Both the position numbers and the translations under genes were made by a program. A stretch of 64,000 nucleotides of DNA from Streptomyces lavendulae subsp. lavendulae (lineage in GTDB: Bacteria > Actinomycetota > Actinomycetes > Streptomycetales > Streptomycetaceae): NCBI RefSeq assembly GCF_002803845.1, contig NZ_CP024985.1, positions 6,831,501 through 6,895,500 of the forward strand, written 5' to 3'. The notes under the pieces were generated by a model. The model made no database searches. It was given only the letters and a program-made list of their open reading frames with translations, and had not been told where the DNA came from. This document shows, piece after piece, positions 26,571 through 41,105 of the stretch (within the stretch, counting starts at the first letter, position 1; every line of letters begins with the position of its first letter).

Positions 26571-28547
26571 ATGACCTCAGCCACCCAGCCGGAACCCCTC
26601 TGGTCCCCGAGCCCCGACCGGATCGCCGCGGCCCGCGTCACCGCCTTCCAGGCCTGGGCCGCGACCCGCTTCGGAGCCCCCGCCGACGGCGGCTACCCGG
26701 CCCTGCAGCGCTGGTCCGTCGACGAGCTCGACACCTTCTGGCAGGCCGTCGCCGAGTGGTTCGACGTCCGCTTCACCACCCCCTACGAGTCCGTCCTCGA
26801 AGACCGCGCCATGCCCGGCGCCCGCTGGTTCACGGGATCCACCCTCAACTACGCCGAGCACGCCCTGCGCGCCGCCGAGGACCCGGCCCGCGCCGCGGAC
26901 CCCGCCCTGCTCCACGTCGACGAGACCCACGAACCCACCCCCGTCACCTGGGCGGACCTCCGCCGCCAGGTCGGCTCCCTCGCCGCCGAACTGCGCGCCC
27001 TCGGCGTCCGCCCCGGCGACCGGGTCAGCGGCTACCTCCCCAACATCCCCGAAGCCGTCGTCGCCCTCCTCGCCACCGCCGCCGTCGGCGGCGTCTGGAC
27101 CTCCTGCGCCCCCGACTTCGGCGCCCGCAGCGTCCTCGACCGCTTCGAGCAGGTCGAGCCGGTCGTCCTGTTCACCGTCGACGGCTACCGCTACGGCGGC
27201 AAGGAGCACGACCGCCGCGAGACCGTCGCCGAACTGCGCGACGGCCTCCCCTCGCTGCGCGCCGTCGTCCACATCCCGCTGCTCGGCACCCCCGCCCCCG
27301 AGGGCACCCGCCCCTGGTCGGAGCTGACCTCCGCCGACACCGAGCCCGTCTTCGAGCCGGTCCCCTTCGACCACCCGCTGTGGATCCTCTACTCCTCCGG
27401 CACCACCGGCGCCCCCAAGGCGATCGTGCAGTCCCAGGGCGGCATCCTCCTGGAGCACCTCAAGCAGCTCGGTCTGCACTGCGACCTCGGCCCCGAGGAC
27501 CGCTTCTTCTGGTTCACCTCCACCGGCTGGATGATGTGGAACTTCCTCGTCTCCGGCCTGCTCACCGGTACCACCGTCGTCCTCTACGACGGCAGCCCCG
27601 GCTTCCCCGACACCGGTGCCCAGTGGCGGATCGCCGAGCGGACCGGAGCCACCCTCTACGGCACCTCCGCCGCCTACGTCATGGCCTGCCGCAAGGCCGA
27701 GGTCCACCCCTCCCGGGACTTCGACCTCTCCGCCGTCAAGTGCGTCGCCACCACCGGCTCCCCGCTCCCGCCCGACGGCTTCCGCTGGCTCCACGACGAG
27801 GTGGCCGAGGACCTCTGGATCGCCTCCGTCAGCGGCGGCACCGACGTCTGCAGCTGCTTCGCCGGCGCCGTCCCCACGCTCCCCGTCCACATCGGCGAAC
27901 TCCAGGCGGCCTGCCTCGGTACGGACCTCCAGGCGTGGGACCCCGCGGGCAAGCCGCTCACCGGCGAGGTAGGCGAGCTCGTGGTCACGGCCCCCATGCC
28001 GTCCATGCCGATCCACTTCTGGAACGACCCCGACGGCAGCCGCTACCGCGACAGCTACTTCGAGATGTTCCCCGGCGTCTGGCGCCACGGGGACTGGATC
28101 ACGATCACCGACCACGGCTCGGTCGTCATCCACGGCCGCTCCGACTCCACCCTCAACCGCCAGGGCGTCCGGATGGGCTCCGCCGACATCTACGAGGCCG
28201 TCGAACGACTCCCCGAGATCAAGGAGTCCCTGGTCATCGGCCTGGAGGAGCCGAACGGCGGCTACTGGATGCCGCTCTTCGTCCACCTCGCCCCCGGCGC
28301 CGTCCTCGACGACGCGCTGCGCAAGAAGATCGCCGCCACCATCCGGGAGCAGCTCTCCCCGCGCCACGTCCCCGACGAGGTCATCGAGGTCCCGGCCGTC
28401 CCGCACACCCTGACCGGCAAGCGCATCGAGGTCCCCGTCAAGCGGCTCCTCCAGGGCACCCCCCTGGCCAAGGCCGTCAACCCCGGCTCGGTCGACAACC
28501 CGGACCTGCTCGCCTTCTACGAGGAGCTGGCCCGCACCCGGAAGTGA
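26571..28547 (+). CDS. acsA: Acetoacetate-CoA ligase (acetoacetyl-CoA synthetase)
   Basis: The protein has 658 residues. It is a full-length adenylate-forming enzyme: P-loop-like YSSGTTGAPKAIVQS (about 272-286), the acetoacetate-type FWFTSTGWMMWN, the hinge motif HGRSDSTLNRQGVRMG and the terminal catalytic Lys in HTLTGKRIEVPVKR. It activates acetoacetate with ATP and CoA. The ATG at 26571 follows GGGAG. Confidence 0.93.
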   Translation: MTSATQPEPLWSPSPDRIAAARVTAFQAWAATRFGAPADGGYPALQRWSVDELDTFWQAVAEWFDVRFTTPYESVLEDRAMPGARWFTGSTLNYAEHALRAAEDPARAADPALLHVDETHEPTPVTWADLRRQVGSLAAELRALGVRPGDRVSGYLPNIPEAVVALLATAAVGGVWTSCAPDFGARSVLDRFEQVEPVVLFTVDGYRYGGKEHDRRETVAELRDGLPSLRAVVHIPLLGTPAPEGTRPWSELTSADTEPVFEPVPFDHPLWILYSSGTTGAPKAIVQSQGGILLEHLKQLGLHCDLGPEDRFFWFTSTGWMMWNFLVSGLLTGTTVVLYDGSPGFPDTGAQWRIAERTGATLYGTSAAYVMACRKAEVHPSRDFDLSAVKCVATTGSPLPPDGFRWLHDEVAEDLWIASVSGGTDVCSCFAGAVPTLPVHIGELQAACLGTDLQAWDPAGKPLTGEVGELVVTAPMPSMPIHFWNDPDGSRYRDSYFEMFPGVWRHGDWITITDHGSVVIHGRSDSTLNRQGVRMGSADIYEAVERLPEIKESLVIGLEEPNGGYWMPLFVHLAPGAVLDDALRKKIAATIREQLSPRHVPDEVIEVPAVPHTLTGKRIEVPVKRLLQGTPLAKAVNPGSVDNPDLLAFYEELARTRK

Positions 28548-28605
28548 CTGTCAGTGCCCGTCATTACTCTGAGTGAGCAAGTCATCGCACCACTCAGGGG
28601 GAACC

Positions 28606-29514
28606 ATGAACGGCACACCGGACACCTCACGCACCACCCGTGACATCAGCGGCACGCTCCGCCGCGAGGTCCCCAGCACCGTCGGCCTCCTCGCCGACCC
28701 CGGGGACTTCGCGGCCATGCGCGACTACCGCAGCTTCTGCTTCGACCACCACGACGCCTACGCCGACTACCTCCGCCACGTCGACGCCCTGCTGCGCACC
28801 CTCGCCGCCGAGGGCGTCCCCACCACCGTCGCCCTCTTCGACCCGGACGAGTACGCCGACTACTGCACCGAACACGGCCTCGACCCGGACACCGCCGCGG
28901 CCCGCACCCGCTTCACCGCCGGACTCGGCGGCCCCGGAGGCCTGCCCTACACCGGCCAGCCCGTGGAGGAACTGCTCCCCCTCCTCGTCGACGCCTCCCT
29001 CCGGCAGGCGACCAGGGAGTACGCGAGCATGCTCCTCGCCCGCGCCCGAGAATGCGCGGACTGCGGCACCGACATCGGCCGCGCCTCCTTCGAGCGGGCC
29101 ACCGACATCCTCCGGCGCCTCCTCGCCGTGGCCGGCCCCGGCCACCACCACCTCGTCTGCAGCGTCCCGGCCCCGGACGAACAGCTCCTCGCCGTCCTCC
29201 ACGCCGAAACACCCGACGACCCCAGCGGCCCACCCCGGATCGAGGGCCCCGAAGGCCTTGAGTTCGTGACCGTGCTTGCCGCAGGCCTCGCCCTCGGCGC
29301 CGCCGGGGGACTGGTGCTCCGCAGCACCACCGAGGGCTTCCAGGACCGCGTCCACGGCTGGCGCCTCGACCGGGGCCGCCTGATCGCCCTCAACGCCGCC
29401 TCGGTCTTCGACGCCTACTGCACCGACGCCGAGACCGGCGAACCCGTGGCACCCGAACCGGGCGTCGAATACTGCCCGGGCTACGAGGTGGACCTCCCCG
29501 ACCCCCACCACTGA
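28606..29514 (+). CDS. Hypothetical protein
   Basis: The protein has 302 residues, starting at an ATG with AGGGGGAA just upstream. I do not recognise a family. It is soluble. It has an aromatic- and His-rich segment near residue 40 (RSFCFDHHDAYADYL), a helical middle with a Cys pair (ARECADCGTD) and a hydrophobic stretch FVTVLAAGLALGAAGGLVL near 220. A terminator follows immediately. Confidence 0.75.
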   Translation: MNGTPDTSRTTRDISGTLRREVPSTVGLLADPGDFAAMRDYRSFCFDHHDAYADYLRHVDALLRTLAAEGVPTTVALFDPDEYADYCTEHGLDPDTAAARTRFTAGLGGPGGLPYTGQPVEELLPLLVDASLRQATREYASMLLARARECADCGTDIGRASFERATDILRRLLAVAGPGHHHLVCSVPAPDEQLLAVLHAETPDDPSGPPRIEGPEGLEFVTVLAAGLALGAAGGLVLRSTTEGFQDRVHGWRLDRGRLIALNAASVFDAYCTDAETGEPVAPEPGVEYCPGYEVDLPDPHH

Positions 29515-29531
29515 CCGGCCCCGCACACGAC

Positions 29532-29564
29532 CGAGGGGCCCCCGCCACCGGCGAAGGCCCCTCG
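29532..29564. terminator. Bidirectional terminator between convergent genes
   Basis: CGAGGGGCC (29532-29540) pairs with GGCCCCTCG (29556-29564) around a 15-nt loop, between the hypothetical gene and ptsI. Confidence 0.65.
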
Positions 29565-29584
29565 ATCGATCACACACGCCACGG

Positions 29585-31255
29585 CTACTCGCCGGACAGC
29601 ACCGCCTGGGCAGCCGCCCGGGCCTCCTCCGCGCTGTCCGTCGCCCGCGCGGCCGCAGCCGCGCGCTCGCACTGCGCGAGCGTGTACTTGGCCAGCGTCG
29701 CCCGCACGTAAGGAATGGATGCGGCACCCATGGAGAGGGAGGTGACACCCAGACCCGTCAGCACACAGGCCAGCAGCGGATCGGACGCGGCCTCACCACA
29801 GACACCACAGCTCTTGCCCTCCGCCTTGGCGGCCTCGGCCGACATGGCGATCAGGTCGAGCAGCGCCGGCTGCCACGGGTCCTGGAGCCGCGACACCGCA
29901 CCCACCTGACGGTCGGCGGCGAAGGCGTACTGCGCGAGGTCGTTCGTACCCAGCGACAGGAACTCGACCTCCTGCAGGATCGAACGCGCCCGCAGCGCGG
30001 CGGAGGGGATCTCCACCATCGCACCGAACTTCGCCCGCAGACCCGCCTCGCGGCAGGCATCGGCGAAGGCCTTGGCGTCGCGCCGGTCGGCCACCATCGG
30101 GGCCATGACCTCCAGGTACACCGGAAGCCCCTCGGCGGCCTTGGCCAGCGCGGTCAGCTGCGTGCGCAGCACCTCCGGGTGGTCCAGCAGGGTGCGCAGA
30201 CCACGCACGCCCAGCGCCGGGTTCGGCTCGTCGCCCGGCGTCAGGAAGTCCAGCGGCTTGTCGGCGCCGGCGTCCAGCACCCGCACCACCACACGGCCCT
30301 CGGGGAAGGCCTCCAGCACCTTGCGGTACGACTCGATCTGCTTCTCCTCGGACGGCGCCTTCTTGCTGTCGTCCAGGAACAGGAACTCGGTGCGGAACAG
30401 ACCCACACCCTCGGCCCCGGCCTCCACGGCAGCCGGCACGTCCGCCGGACCGCCCACGTTGGCCAGCAGCGGCACCTTGTGACCGTCCGAGGTCGCACCC
30501 GGACCGGAGGACGCGGCGAGCGCCGCCTTCCGCTCGGCGGCCGCGGCCTCCAGCTCGGCCCGCTTCTCCGCGGTCGGCTCGACGAACAGGTCACCCGTGC
30601 TGCCGTCGACCGCGATGACCGTGCCCTCGGCGATCTCACCGGCACCGGGCAGCGCCACGATCGCCGGCACGCCCAGCGCCCGCGCCAGGATGGCGCTGTG
30701 GCTCGTCGGCCCGCCCTCCTCGGTCACGAAACCGAGGACCAGCGCCGGGTCGAGCAGAGCGGTGTCGGCGGGCGCCAGGTCCCGGGCGATCAGCACGTAC
30801 GGCTCGTCGCTGTCCGGCACGCCCGGCATCGGAACGCCCAGCAGGCGCGCCACGATGCGGTTGCGCACGTCGTCCAGGTCGGCCACCCGCCCGGCCATGT
30901 ACTCGCCGGCCCCCGCGAGCAGGTCGCGGTAGGAGGCGAACGCGTCGTAGATACCGCGTTCGGCCGTGCTGCCGACGGCGATGCGCCGGTCCACGTCCGC
31001 CATCAGCTCGGGGTCCGTGGCGATCATCGCCTGGGCCTCCAGCACGTGCTGAGCCTCGCCACCGGCCAGCTGGCCGCGCGCGATCAGGTCGGCCGACACG
31101 GCCTCCACGGCCTGACGGGCGCGCCCCTGTTCGCGCCCTGCCTCGTCCGCGGTGATCTGCTTGGCCGGCGGTTCGAGAACCGCCGTGCCCATGTGCCGCA
31201 CCTCGCCGATCGCCACACCGTGGCTCACGCCGACGCCTCGCAGCGTTGTCTCCAT
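29585..31255 (-). CDS. ptsI: PTS enzyme I (phosphoenolpyruvate-protein phosphotransferase)
   Basis: The protein has 556 residues. The phosphorylated His is H186 in EEGGPTSHSAILAR. The PEP-binding barrel has VGLFRTEFLF, LGTNDLAQY and the catalytic Cys in SCGVCGEAASDP. It transfers phosphate from PEP to HPr, the first step of sugar uptake by the PTS, and in Streptomyces is needed for N-acetylglucosamine uptake. The start ATG at 31255 is 75 bases after crr, in the same operon. Confidence 0.95.
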   Translation of the reverse strand: METTLRGVGVSHGVAIGEVRHMGTAVLEPPAKQITADEAGREQGRARQAVEAVSADLIARGQLAGGEAQHVLEAQAMIATDPELMADVDRRIAVGSTAERGIYDAFASYRDLLAGAGEYMAGRVADLDDVRNRIVARLLGVPMPGVPDSDEPYVLIARDLAPADTALLDPALVLGFVTEEGGPTSHSAILARALGVPAIVALPGAGEIAEGTVIAVDGSTGDLFVEPTAEKRAELEAAAAERKAALAASSGPGATSDGHKVPLLANVGGPADVPAAVEAGAEGVGLFRTEFLFLDDSKKAPSEEKQIESYRKVLEAFPEGRVVVRVLDAGADKPLDFLTPGDEPNPALGVRGLRTLLDHPEVLRTQLTALAKAAEGLPVYLEVMAPMVADRRDAKAFADACREAGLRAKFGAMVEIPSAALRARSILQEVEFLSLGTNDLAQYAFAADRQVGAVSRLQDPWQPALLDLIAMSAEAAKAEGKSCGVCGEAASDPLLACVLTGLGVTSLSMGAASIPYVRATLAKYTLAQCERAAAAARATDSAEEARAAAQAVLSGE

Positions 31256-31329
31256 TTCACCCGTCTCCGATTGAGCGGCGGGCCCAGCCGCCGCGGTGGA
31301 TGTCCGACTCGCCCGTGCGGGCGGACGCG

Positions 31330-31779
31330 TCACTGCCAGCTGAAGAGGGCGTCGTCGGCCTTGACGTCCCCGGACTCGACGACGTCGGAGAGGGAGTCGG
31401 GGGTCGCTTCGAGCGCCACGACCGGGCAGACCGGAGACTTGCCGGCGGCCTCCACGGCGGCCGGGTTCCAGCGGATGACCGCCTGGCCGCGCGTCACGGT
31501 GTCGCCCTTGTTCACGAGCAGCTCGAAGCCCTCGCCGTTGAGCTGGACGGTGTCGATCCCGAGGTGCGTGAGCACACCGTGGCCCTCACCGTCGACCACC
31601 ACGTACGCGTGCGGGTGCAGAGAGACGATCACACCGTCCACGGGGGCGACCGCCTCGGAGGGCTCGCGCACGGGATCGATAGCGGTGCCCGGTCCCACCA
31701 TCGCGCCGGAGAACACCGGATCGGGCACTGCCGCGAGTCCGATGGCGTGTCCGGCAAGTGGGGACGTCACGCTGGTCAT
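31330..31779 (-). CDS. crr: PTS glucose-type EIIA component Crr
   Basis: The protein has 149 residues. The EIIA-Crr fold has both active-site histidines, H57 (LHPHAY) and H72 (THLGIDTVQLNG). It accepts phosphate from HPr and passes it to an EIIB. The start is the ATG at 31779 with GGGAGG upstream. It is the first gene of crr-ptsI, with DasR-like boxes about 145-170 bases upstream. Confidence 0.95.
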   Translation of the reverse strand: MTSVTSPLAGHAIGLAAVPDPVFSGAMVGPGTAIDPVREPSEAVAPVDGVIVSLHPHAYVVVDGEGHGVLTHLGIDTVQLNGEGFELLVNKGDTVTRGQAVIRWNPAAVEAAGKSPVCPVVALEATPDSLSDVVESGDVKADDALFSWQ

Positions 31780-31922
31780 GGGGGCCTCCCAGGGGTGGAG
31801 CTTCGTCGTGTCGCCGTCACTACCTGTCGCGAACGGCGTACTGTCAGAAGGATATGTCACAGGATGTTCGGGTTCGCCCGATGTTGGTCCCGATCCGGCC
31901 TGCGTCCTTCGGCACGGAGACT

Positions 31923-31951
31923 AGTGGACTAGACCGGTGGACTAGACCATA
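31923..31951 (-). promoter_or_regulatory. Tandem DasR-like (dre) operator sites
   Basis: Two 16-base boxes, AGTGGACTAGACCGGT (31923-31938) and GGTGGACTAGACCATA (31936-31951), overlap by 3 bases. Each closely resembles the DasR consensus AxTGGTCTAGACCAxT. DasR is the GntR-type regulator of aminosugar uptake and is known to control crr-ptsI in Streptomyces coelicolor. Confidence 0.8.
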
Positions 31952-32529
31952 CGCGTGAATCGATTTGCCTGGGCACCACGGGGCCTGTACTGTCGTGACT
32001 CCCGCCAGGACGTGTCGTGTGAACTTCTCGCGAACAACCGATGGACGGGACTCCTCCTCCAGCAGTGCAACTCCCAATCTCCATCCTTTCCGCATGCCCT
32101 TTCGGCAAACGGACAGTGGTCGGAGAGACGGAAATCCACTGCTAGAGTTTGGACCGCCGGAAAGGGAAAGCGCGAAAGCGCAGAACCTCGAAAGCGCCGA
32201 GGAAATCGGACACGAAAGAGTCTGATAGAGTCGGAAACGCAAGAACACAGAACGAAAGCCCGGAGGAAAGCCCCAGTAAGTGTTACTGAGGGTGAGTACA
32301 AAGGAAGCGTCCGTTCCTTGAGAACTCAACAGCGTGCCAAAAATCAACGCCAGAAGTTGATACCCCGTCCACTTCGGTGGATGAGGTTCCTTTGAAAAAG
32401 ACCTGTGAGGTCGCCTTCGGGTGATGCTTGCAGGCAACCAAACACAGCGAGGACGTTGTGGCGCGTCGGTCATATTCCGACATGACGTGCCCGCTCAACG
32501 TGTGTGTGCACCCGATTACGGGTAAACAT
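31952..32529 (+). promoter_or_regulatory. rRNA operon promoter and leader region
   Basis: This AT-richer stretch holds at least two TAGAGT -10-like boxes (32143-32148 and 32226-32231). The rRNA leader follows. CTTGAGAACTCAACAGCG at about 32318-32335 resembles the antitermination box found before actinobacterial rRNA genes. A purine-rich processing stem AGAAGTTGATACCCC lies near 32350. Exact start points cannot be read from sequence. Confidence 0.6.
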
Positions 32530-34059
<1,530 letters not shown>

Positions 34060-34339
34060 AGCATATAGCCGACTGCGATCGAATGAATCGCACGGTTGCT
34101 CATGGGTGGAACGTTGATTATTTGGCACGGTTTCCGGATGGAATCACGAGTACTGCTTCGGCGTGGAAAGTGAGTCACTGACGGGGATCGTGCCTGGCAC
34201 GTTGTTGGGTATCTGAGGGTACGGCCGTAAGGTCTTATCTTCGCGATGCCGGCCCCAGTGAACCTGGTCCTTAGGGATGAGGGTGATGGGTGGCTGGTCG
34301 TTGCTTGAGAACTACACAGTGGACGCGAGCATCTGTGGC

Positions 34340-37459
<3,120 letters not shown>

Positions 37460-37531
37460 AGTTGCTCGCGTCCACTGTGTTAGTTCTGAAGTAACGAACC
37501 GTGTCAATGCCCGGTTGGTCAACTTCATAGT

Positions 37532-37650
37532 GTTTCGGTGGTCATAGCGTTAGGGAAACGCCCGGTTACATTCCGAACCCGGAAGCTAAGCCTTTCAGCG
37601 CCGATGGTACTGCAGGGGGGACCCTGTGGGAGAGTAGGACGCCGCCGAAC
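37532..37650 (+). rRNA. rrf: 5S ribosomal RNA
   Basis: It runs from GTTTCGGTGGTCATAGCG to GGACGCCGCCGAAC, with terminal pairing between GTTCGGCGG and the start and the typical CCGAACCCGGAAGCTAAG loop. It lies 72 bases after the 23S. Confidence 0.95.
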
Positions 37651-37662
37651 AATCATTGTGGG

Positions 37663-37693
37663 AAAGCCCCGCACCTTATGGTGCGGGGCTTTT
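37663..37693 (+). terminator. rRNA operon terminator
   Basis: AAAGCCCCGCACC pairs with GGTGCGGGGCTTT around TTAT and is followed by a short T run. This is a classic intrinsic terminator. Confidence 0.92.
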
Positions 37694-37787
37694 CTGCGTT
37701 CAGGGGACGGTCGGTCCGCTCGTGGACTCCTGTAGGGTCAGGGGGCAGCGATTCGACCATTTCTAGCGTCACAGTGGAGGCCCCCGG

Positions 37788-38378
37788 GTGGAGGTCCAGG
37801 AGACTCGGGTTCAGACTGACCGAATTTTCACCATTCCGAACATCCTGAGCATGGCTCGCCTCGCCGGCGTACCCCTGTTCCTCTGGCTGATCCTGGAGGG
37901 CTACGACGGGTGGGCGCTGGCCGTCCTCATGTTCAGCGGGATCAGTGACTACCTCGACGGAAAACTCGCGCGGCGCTGGAACCAGATCAGCAATCTGGGG
38001 CGTCTGCTGGACCCCGCCGCGGACCGCCTCTACGTCCTGACCACGCTCTTCGGGCTGACCTGGCGCGGGATCCTGCCTCTGTGGCTGACCGGGCTGCTGC
38101 TCGCCCGCGAGGCAATGCTGCTGGTCATGGTGTGGATCCTGCGTCGGCACGGCTATCCGCCGCCCCAGGTGAACTTCCTCGGCAAGGCGGCCACCTTCAA
38201 CCTGATGTACGCCTTCCCCCTGCTGCTGCTGAGCGACGGTACCGGCTGGTTGGCCTGGATGGCGTCCGTTTTCGGATGGGCGTTCGCGGGTTGGGGTACA
38301 ACGCTCTATTGGTGGGCAGGAATCCTATACGTGGTGCAGGTCCGTCGGCTCGTGAAGGCGGATGCCACGGCCGATTGA
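37788..38378 (+). CDS. CDP-alcohol phosphatidyltransferase (PgsA-like)
   Basis: The protein has 196 residues with four or five membrane helices. The CDP-alcohol motif is intact: D54, D57, G58, A61, R62, G71, D75, D79 (DYLDGKLAR to GRLLDPAADR). It exchanges CMP of a CDP-lipid for an alcohol phosphate in phospholipid synthesis. By synteny it matches mycobacterial PgsA2 (Rv1822). The GTG start at 37788 has GGAGG 8 nt upstream. A TAGGGT box at 37733-37738 may be its -10. Confidence 0.9.
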   Translation: MEVQETRVQTDRIFTIPNILSMARLAGVPLFLWLILEGYDGWALAVLMFSGISDYLDGKLARRWNQISNLGRLLDPAADRLYVLTTLFGLTWRGILPLWLTGLLLAREAMLLVMVWILRRHGYPPPQVNFLGKAATFNLMYAFPLLLLSDGTGWLAWMASVFGWAFAGWGTTLYWWAGILYVVQVRRLVKADATAD

Positions 38379-38480
38379 GCTCACTCGGCGCCGGTTACTG
38401 ACGCGGAGGAGTAGCGGAGTCACCGTCCGGGACGGGTGAGGTCGGCCAGACCGTCATCTCTCTAGGAGGACTCTTCCGAC

Positions 38481-40979
38481 ATGAAGGCCGTCGTGATGGC
38501 CGGTGGCGAAGGTACGCGGCTTCGCCCCATGACCTCAAGCATGCCCAAGCCGCTCCTGCCGGTGGCGAACCGGCCGATCATGGAGCACGTGCTGAGGCTG
38601 CTGAAGCGGCATGGACTCAGCGAGACCGTGGTCACCGTTCAGTTCCTGGCGTCACTCGTCAAGAACTATTTCGGTGACGGCGAGGAGCTCGGAATGGAGC
38701 TCACCTATGCCAATGAGGAGAAGCCACTCGGCACCGCCGGCAGCGTGAAGAACGCCGAGGAGGCCCTGAAGGACGACACCTTCCTGGTCATCTCCGGCGA
38801 CGCGCTGACGGACTTCGACCTCACCGATCTCATCAACTTCCACAAGGAGAAGGGCGCACTGGTCACGGTGTGCCTGACCCGGGTGCCGAACCCGCTGGAA
38901 TTCGGCATCACCATCGTGGACGAGGAGGGCAAGGTCGAGCGCTTCCTCGAAAAGCCGACATGGGGGCAGGTGTTCTCGGACACCATCAACACCGGCATCT
39001 ACGTGATGGAGCCGGAGATCTTCGACTACGTCGACGCGGACGTCTCCGTCGACTGGTCCGGTGACGTCTTCCCGCAGCTGATGAAGGAAGGCCGGCCGAT
39101 CTACGGCTACGTGGCCGAGGGCTACTGGGAGGACGTGGGCACGCACGAGAGCTACGTCAAGGCGCAGGCCGACGTACTCGAAGGCAAGGTCCAGGTCGAC
39201 ATGGACGGCTTCGAGATCTCCCCGGGCGTGTGGATCGCCGAAGGGGCCGAGGTGAGCCCGGACGCCGTCCTGCGCGGGCCGCTGTACATCGGGGACTACG
39301 CCAAGGTCGAGGCCGGCGTGGAGATCCGCGAGCACACCGTCGTCGGGTCGAACGTGGTCGTCAAGAGCGGGGCCTTCCTCCACAAGGCCGTCGTGCACGA
39401 CAACGTGTACATCGGGCCGCACAGCAACCTGCGCGGCTGCGTCATCGGCAAGAACACCGACATCATGAGGGCCGCCCGGATCGAGGACGGGGCCGTCATC
39501 GGTGACGAGTGCCTGGTGGGCGAGGAATCGATCATCCAGGGCAACGTGCGCGTCTACCCGTTCAAGACCATCGAGGCCGGCGCGTTCGTCAACACCTCGG
39601 TGATCTGGGAGTCGCGTGGCCAGGCCCACCTCTTCGGTGCCCGCGGGGTCTCCGGGATCCTGAACGTCGAGATCACCCCGGAACTGGTGGTCAAGCTCGC
39701 CGGGGCCTACGCGACGACCCTGAAGAAGGGGGCGATCGTCACCACGGCCCGTGACCACTCCCGCGGCGCGAGGGCGCTCAAGAGGGCCGTGATCTCGGCC
39801 CTCCAGGCCAGCGCCATCGACGTGCGCGACCTGGAGAACGTACCGCTGCCGGTCGCCCGGCAGCAGACCGCACGAGGGGCCGCGGGCGGGATCATGATCC
39901 GGACCTCTCCCGGGGTGCCGGACTCGGTGGACATCATGTTCCTCGACGAGCGGGGCGCGGACCTCTCGCAGGCGCAGCAGCGCAAGCTGGACCGGGTCTA
40001 CGCCCGCCAGGAGTACCGGCGAGCCTTCCCCGGCGAGATCGGTGACCTCCAGTTCCCGTCGAGCGTCTTCGACTCGTACACGGGCTCGCTGCTGCGCCGG
40101 GTGGACACCACCGGCATCGCGGATGCCGGGCTCAAGGTGGTCGTGGACGCCTCCAACGGCAGCGCCGGGCTCGTGCTGCCCAGCCTGCTGGGCCGGCTCG
40201 GGGTGGACGCGCTGACGATCAATCCCGGCCTCGACGAGTCGCGGCCGACCGAGACCGCGGAGTCCCGGCGGGCCGGACTGGTGCGGCTCGGGGAGATCGT
40301 GGCCTCGGCGCGGGCGGCCTTCGGCGTGCGCTTCGACCCGGTGGGCGAGCGGATCTCGCTGGTGGACGAGCGCGGACGGATCATCGAGGACGACCGGGCC
40401 CTGCTCGTCCTGCTCGACCTGGTGGCCGCCGAGAAGCGCAGCGGCAAGGTCGCGCTGCCGGTGACCACCACACGGGTCGCCGAGCAGGTGGCCGCGTACC
40501 ACGGCACGCAGGTGGAGTGGACGACGACCTCGCCCGACGATCTGACGCGGGTGGGCCGTGAGGAGACCACGATCTTCGGCGGCGACGGCCGGGGCGGGTT
40601 CATCGTTCCGGAGTTCAGCAGCGTCTTCGACGGGTCGGCGGCGTTCGTACAGTTGATCGGACTGGTCGCGCGCACCCAGCTCACCCTGAGCCAGATCGAC
40701 GCCCGCATCCCGCGGGCGCACGTGCTCAAGCGGGACGTGCCGACGCCGTGGGCGGCCAAGGGGCTCGTCATGCGCCGGGTCGTCGAGGCGGCCGGGGACC
40801 GGCAGGTGGACACCACGGACGGCGTGCGCGTCGTGGAGGCCGACGGGCGGTGGGCCCTGGTCCTGCCGGACCCGGCGGAGGCCGTCACCCACCTGTGGGC
40901 CGAGGGGCCCGACGACGCGTCCGCGCAGGCCCTGCTGGAGGAGTGGGGCGCGGTCGTGGACGGTGCCGGGGAGCACTGA
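38481..40979 (+). CDS. Nucleotidyltransferase fused to a phosphomannomutase-like domain
   Basis: The protein has 832 residues. The N-terminal sugar-phosphate nucleotidyltransferase (1-230) has the signature GGEGTRLRPMT (8-18) and PMPKPLLPVANRP-like loops. A left-handed beta-helix (about 245-375) follows, then a phosphohexomutase-like region (about 375-832). The mutase part looks inactive. Where the TASHNP serine loop is expected, it reads IRTSPGVPD (about 473-481), and the DGDADR metal loop reads RFDPVGERIS. It is usually annotated as mannose-1-phosphate guanylyltransferase. The start ATG follows AGGAGG. Confidence 0.88.
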   Translation: MKAVVMAGGEGTRLRPMTSSMPKPLLPVANRPIMEHVLRLLKRHGLSETVVTVQFLASLVKNYFGDGEELGMELTYANEEKPLGTAGSVKNAEEALKDDTFLVISGDALTDFDLTDLINFHKEKGALVTVCLTRVPNPLEFGITIVDEEGKVERFLEKPTWGQVFSDTINTGIYVMEPEIFDYVDADVSVDWSGDVFPQLMKEGRPIYGYVAEGYWEDVGTHESYVKAQADVLEGKVQVDMDGFEISPGVWIAEGAEVSPDAVLRGPLYIGDYAKVEAGVEIREHTVVGSNVVVKSGAFLHKAVVHDNVYIGPHSNLRGCVIGKNTDIMRAARIEDGAVIGDECLVGEESIIQGNVRVYPFKTIEAGAFVNTSVIWESRGQAHLFGARGVSGILNVEITPELVVKLAGAYATTLKKGAIVTTARDHSRGARALKRAVISALQASAIDVRDLENVPLPVARQQTARGAAGGIMIRTSPGVPDSVDIMFLDERGADLSQAQQRKLDRVYARQEYRRAFPGEIGDLQFPSSVFDSYTGSLLRRVDTTGIADAGLKVVVDASNGSAGLVLPSLLGRLGVDALTINPGLDESRPTETAESRRAGLVRLGEIVASARAAFGVRFDPVGERISLVDERGRIIEDDRALLVLLDLVAAEKRSGKVALPVTTTRVAEQVAAYHGTQVEWTTTSPDDLTRVGREETTIFGGDGRGGFIVPEFSSVFDGSAAFVQLIGLVARTQLTLSQIDARIPRAHVLKRDVPTPWAAKGLVMRRVVEAAGDRQVDTTDGVRVVEADGRWALVLPDPAEAVTHLWAEGPDDASAQALLEEWGAVVDGAGEH

Positions 40980-41105
40980 GCGGCGAGCGGCCCCGTAGGG
41001 CGGCCGCGCACGATCGGGGGCGGGGCGGGCACGGGGAGTCACCCGGCCCGGCCCGCCGGACCGCGCATTGGATGTGGGCGGCGGCGACATGCGACGATGT
41101 GCGGC

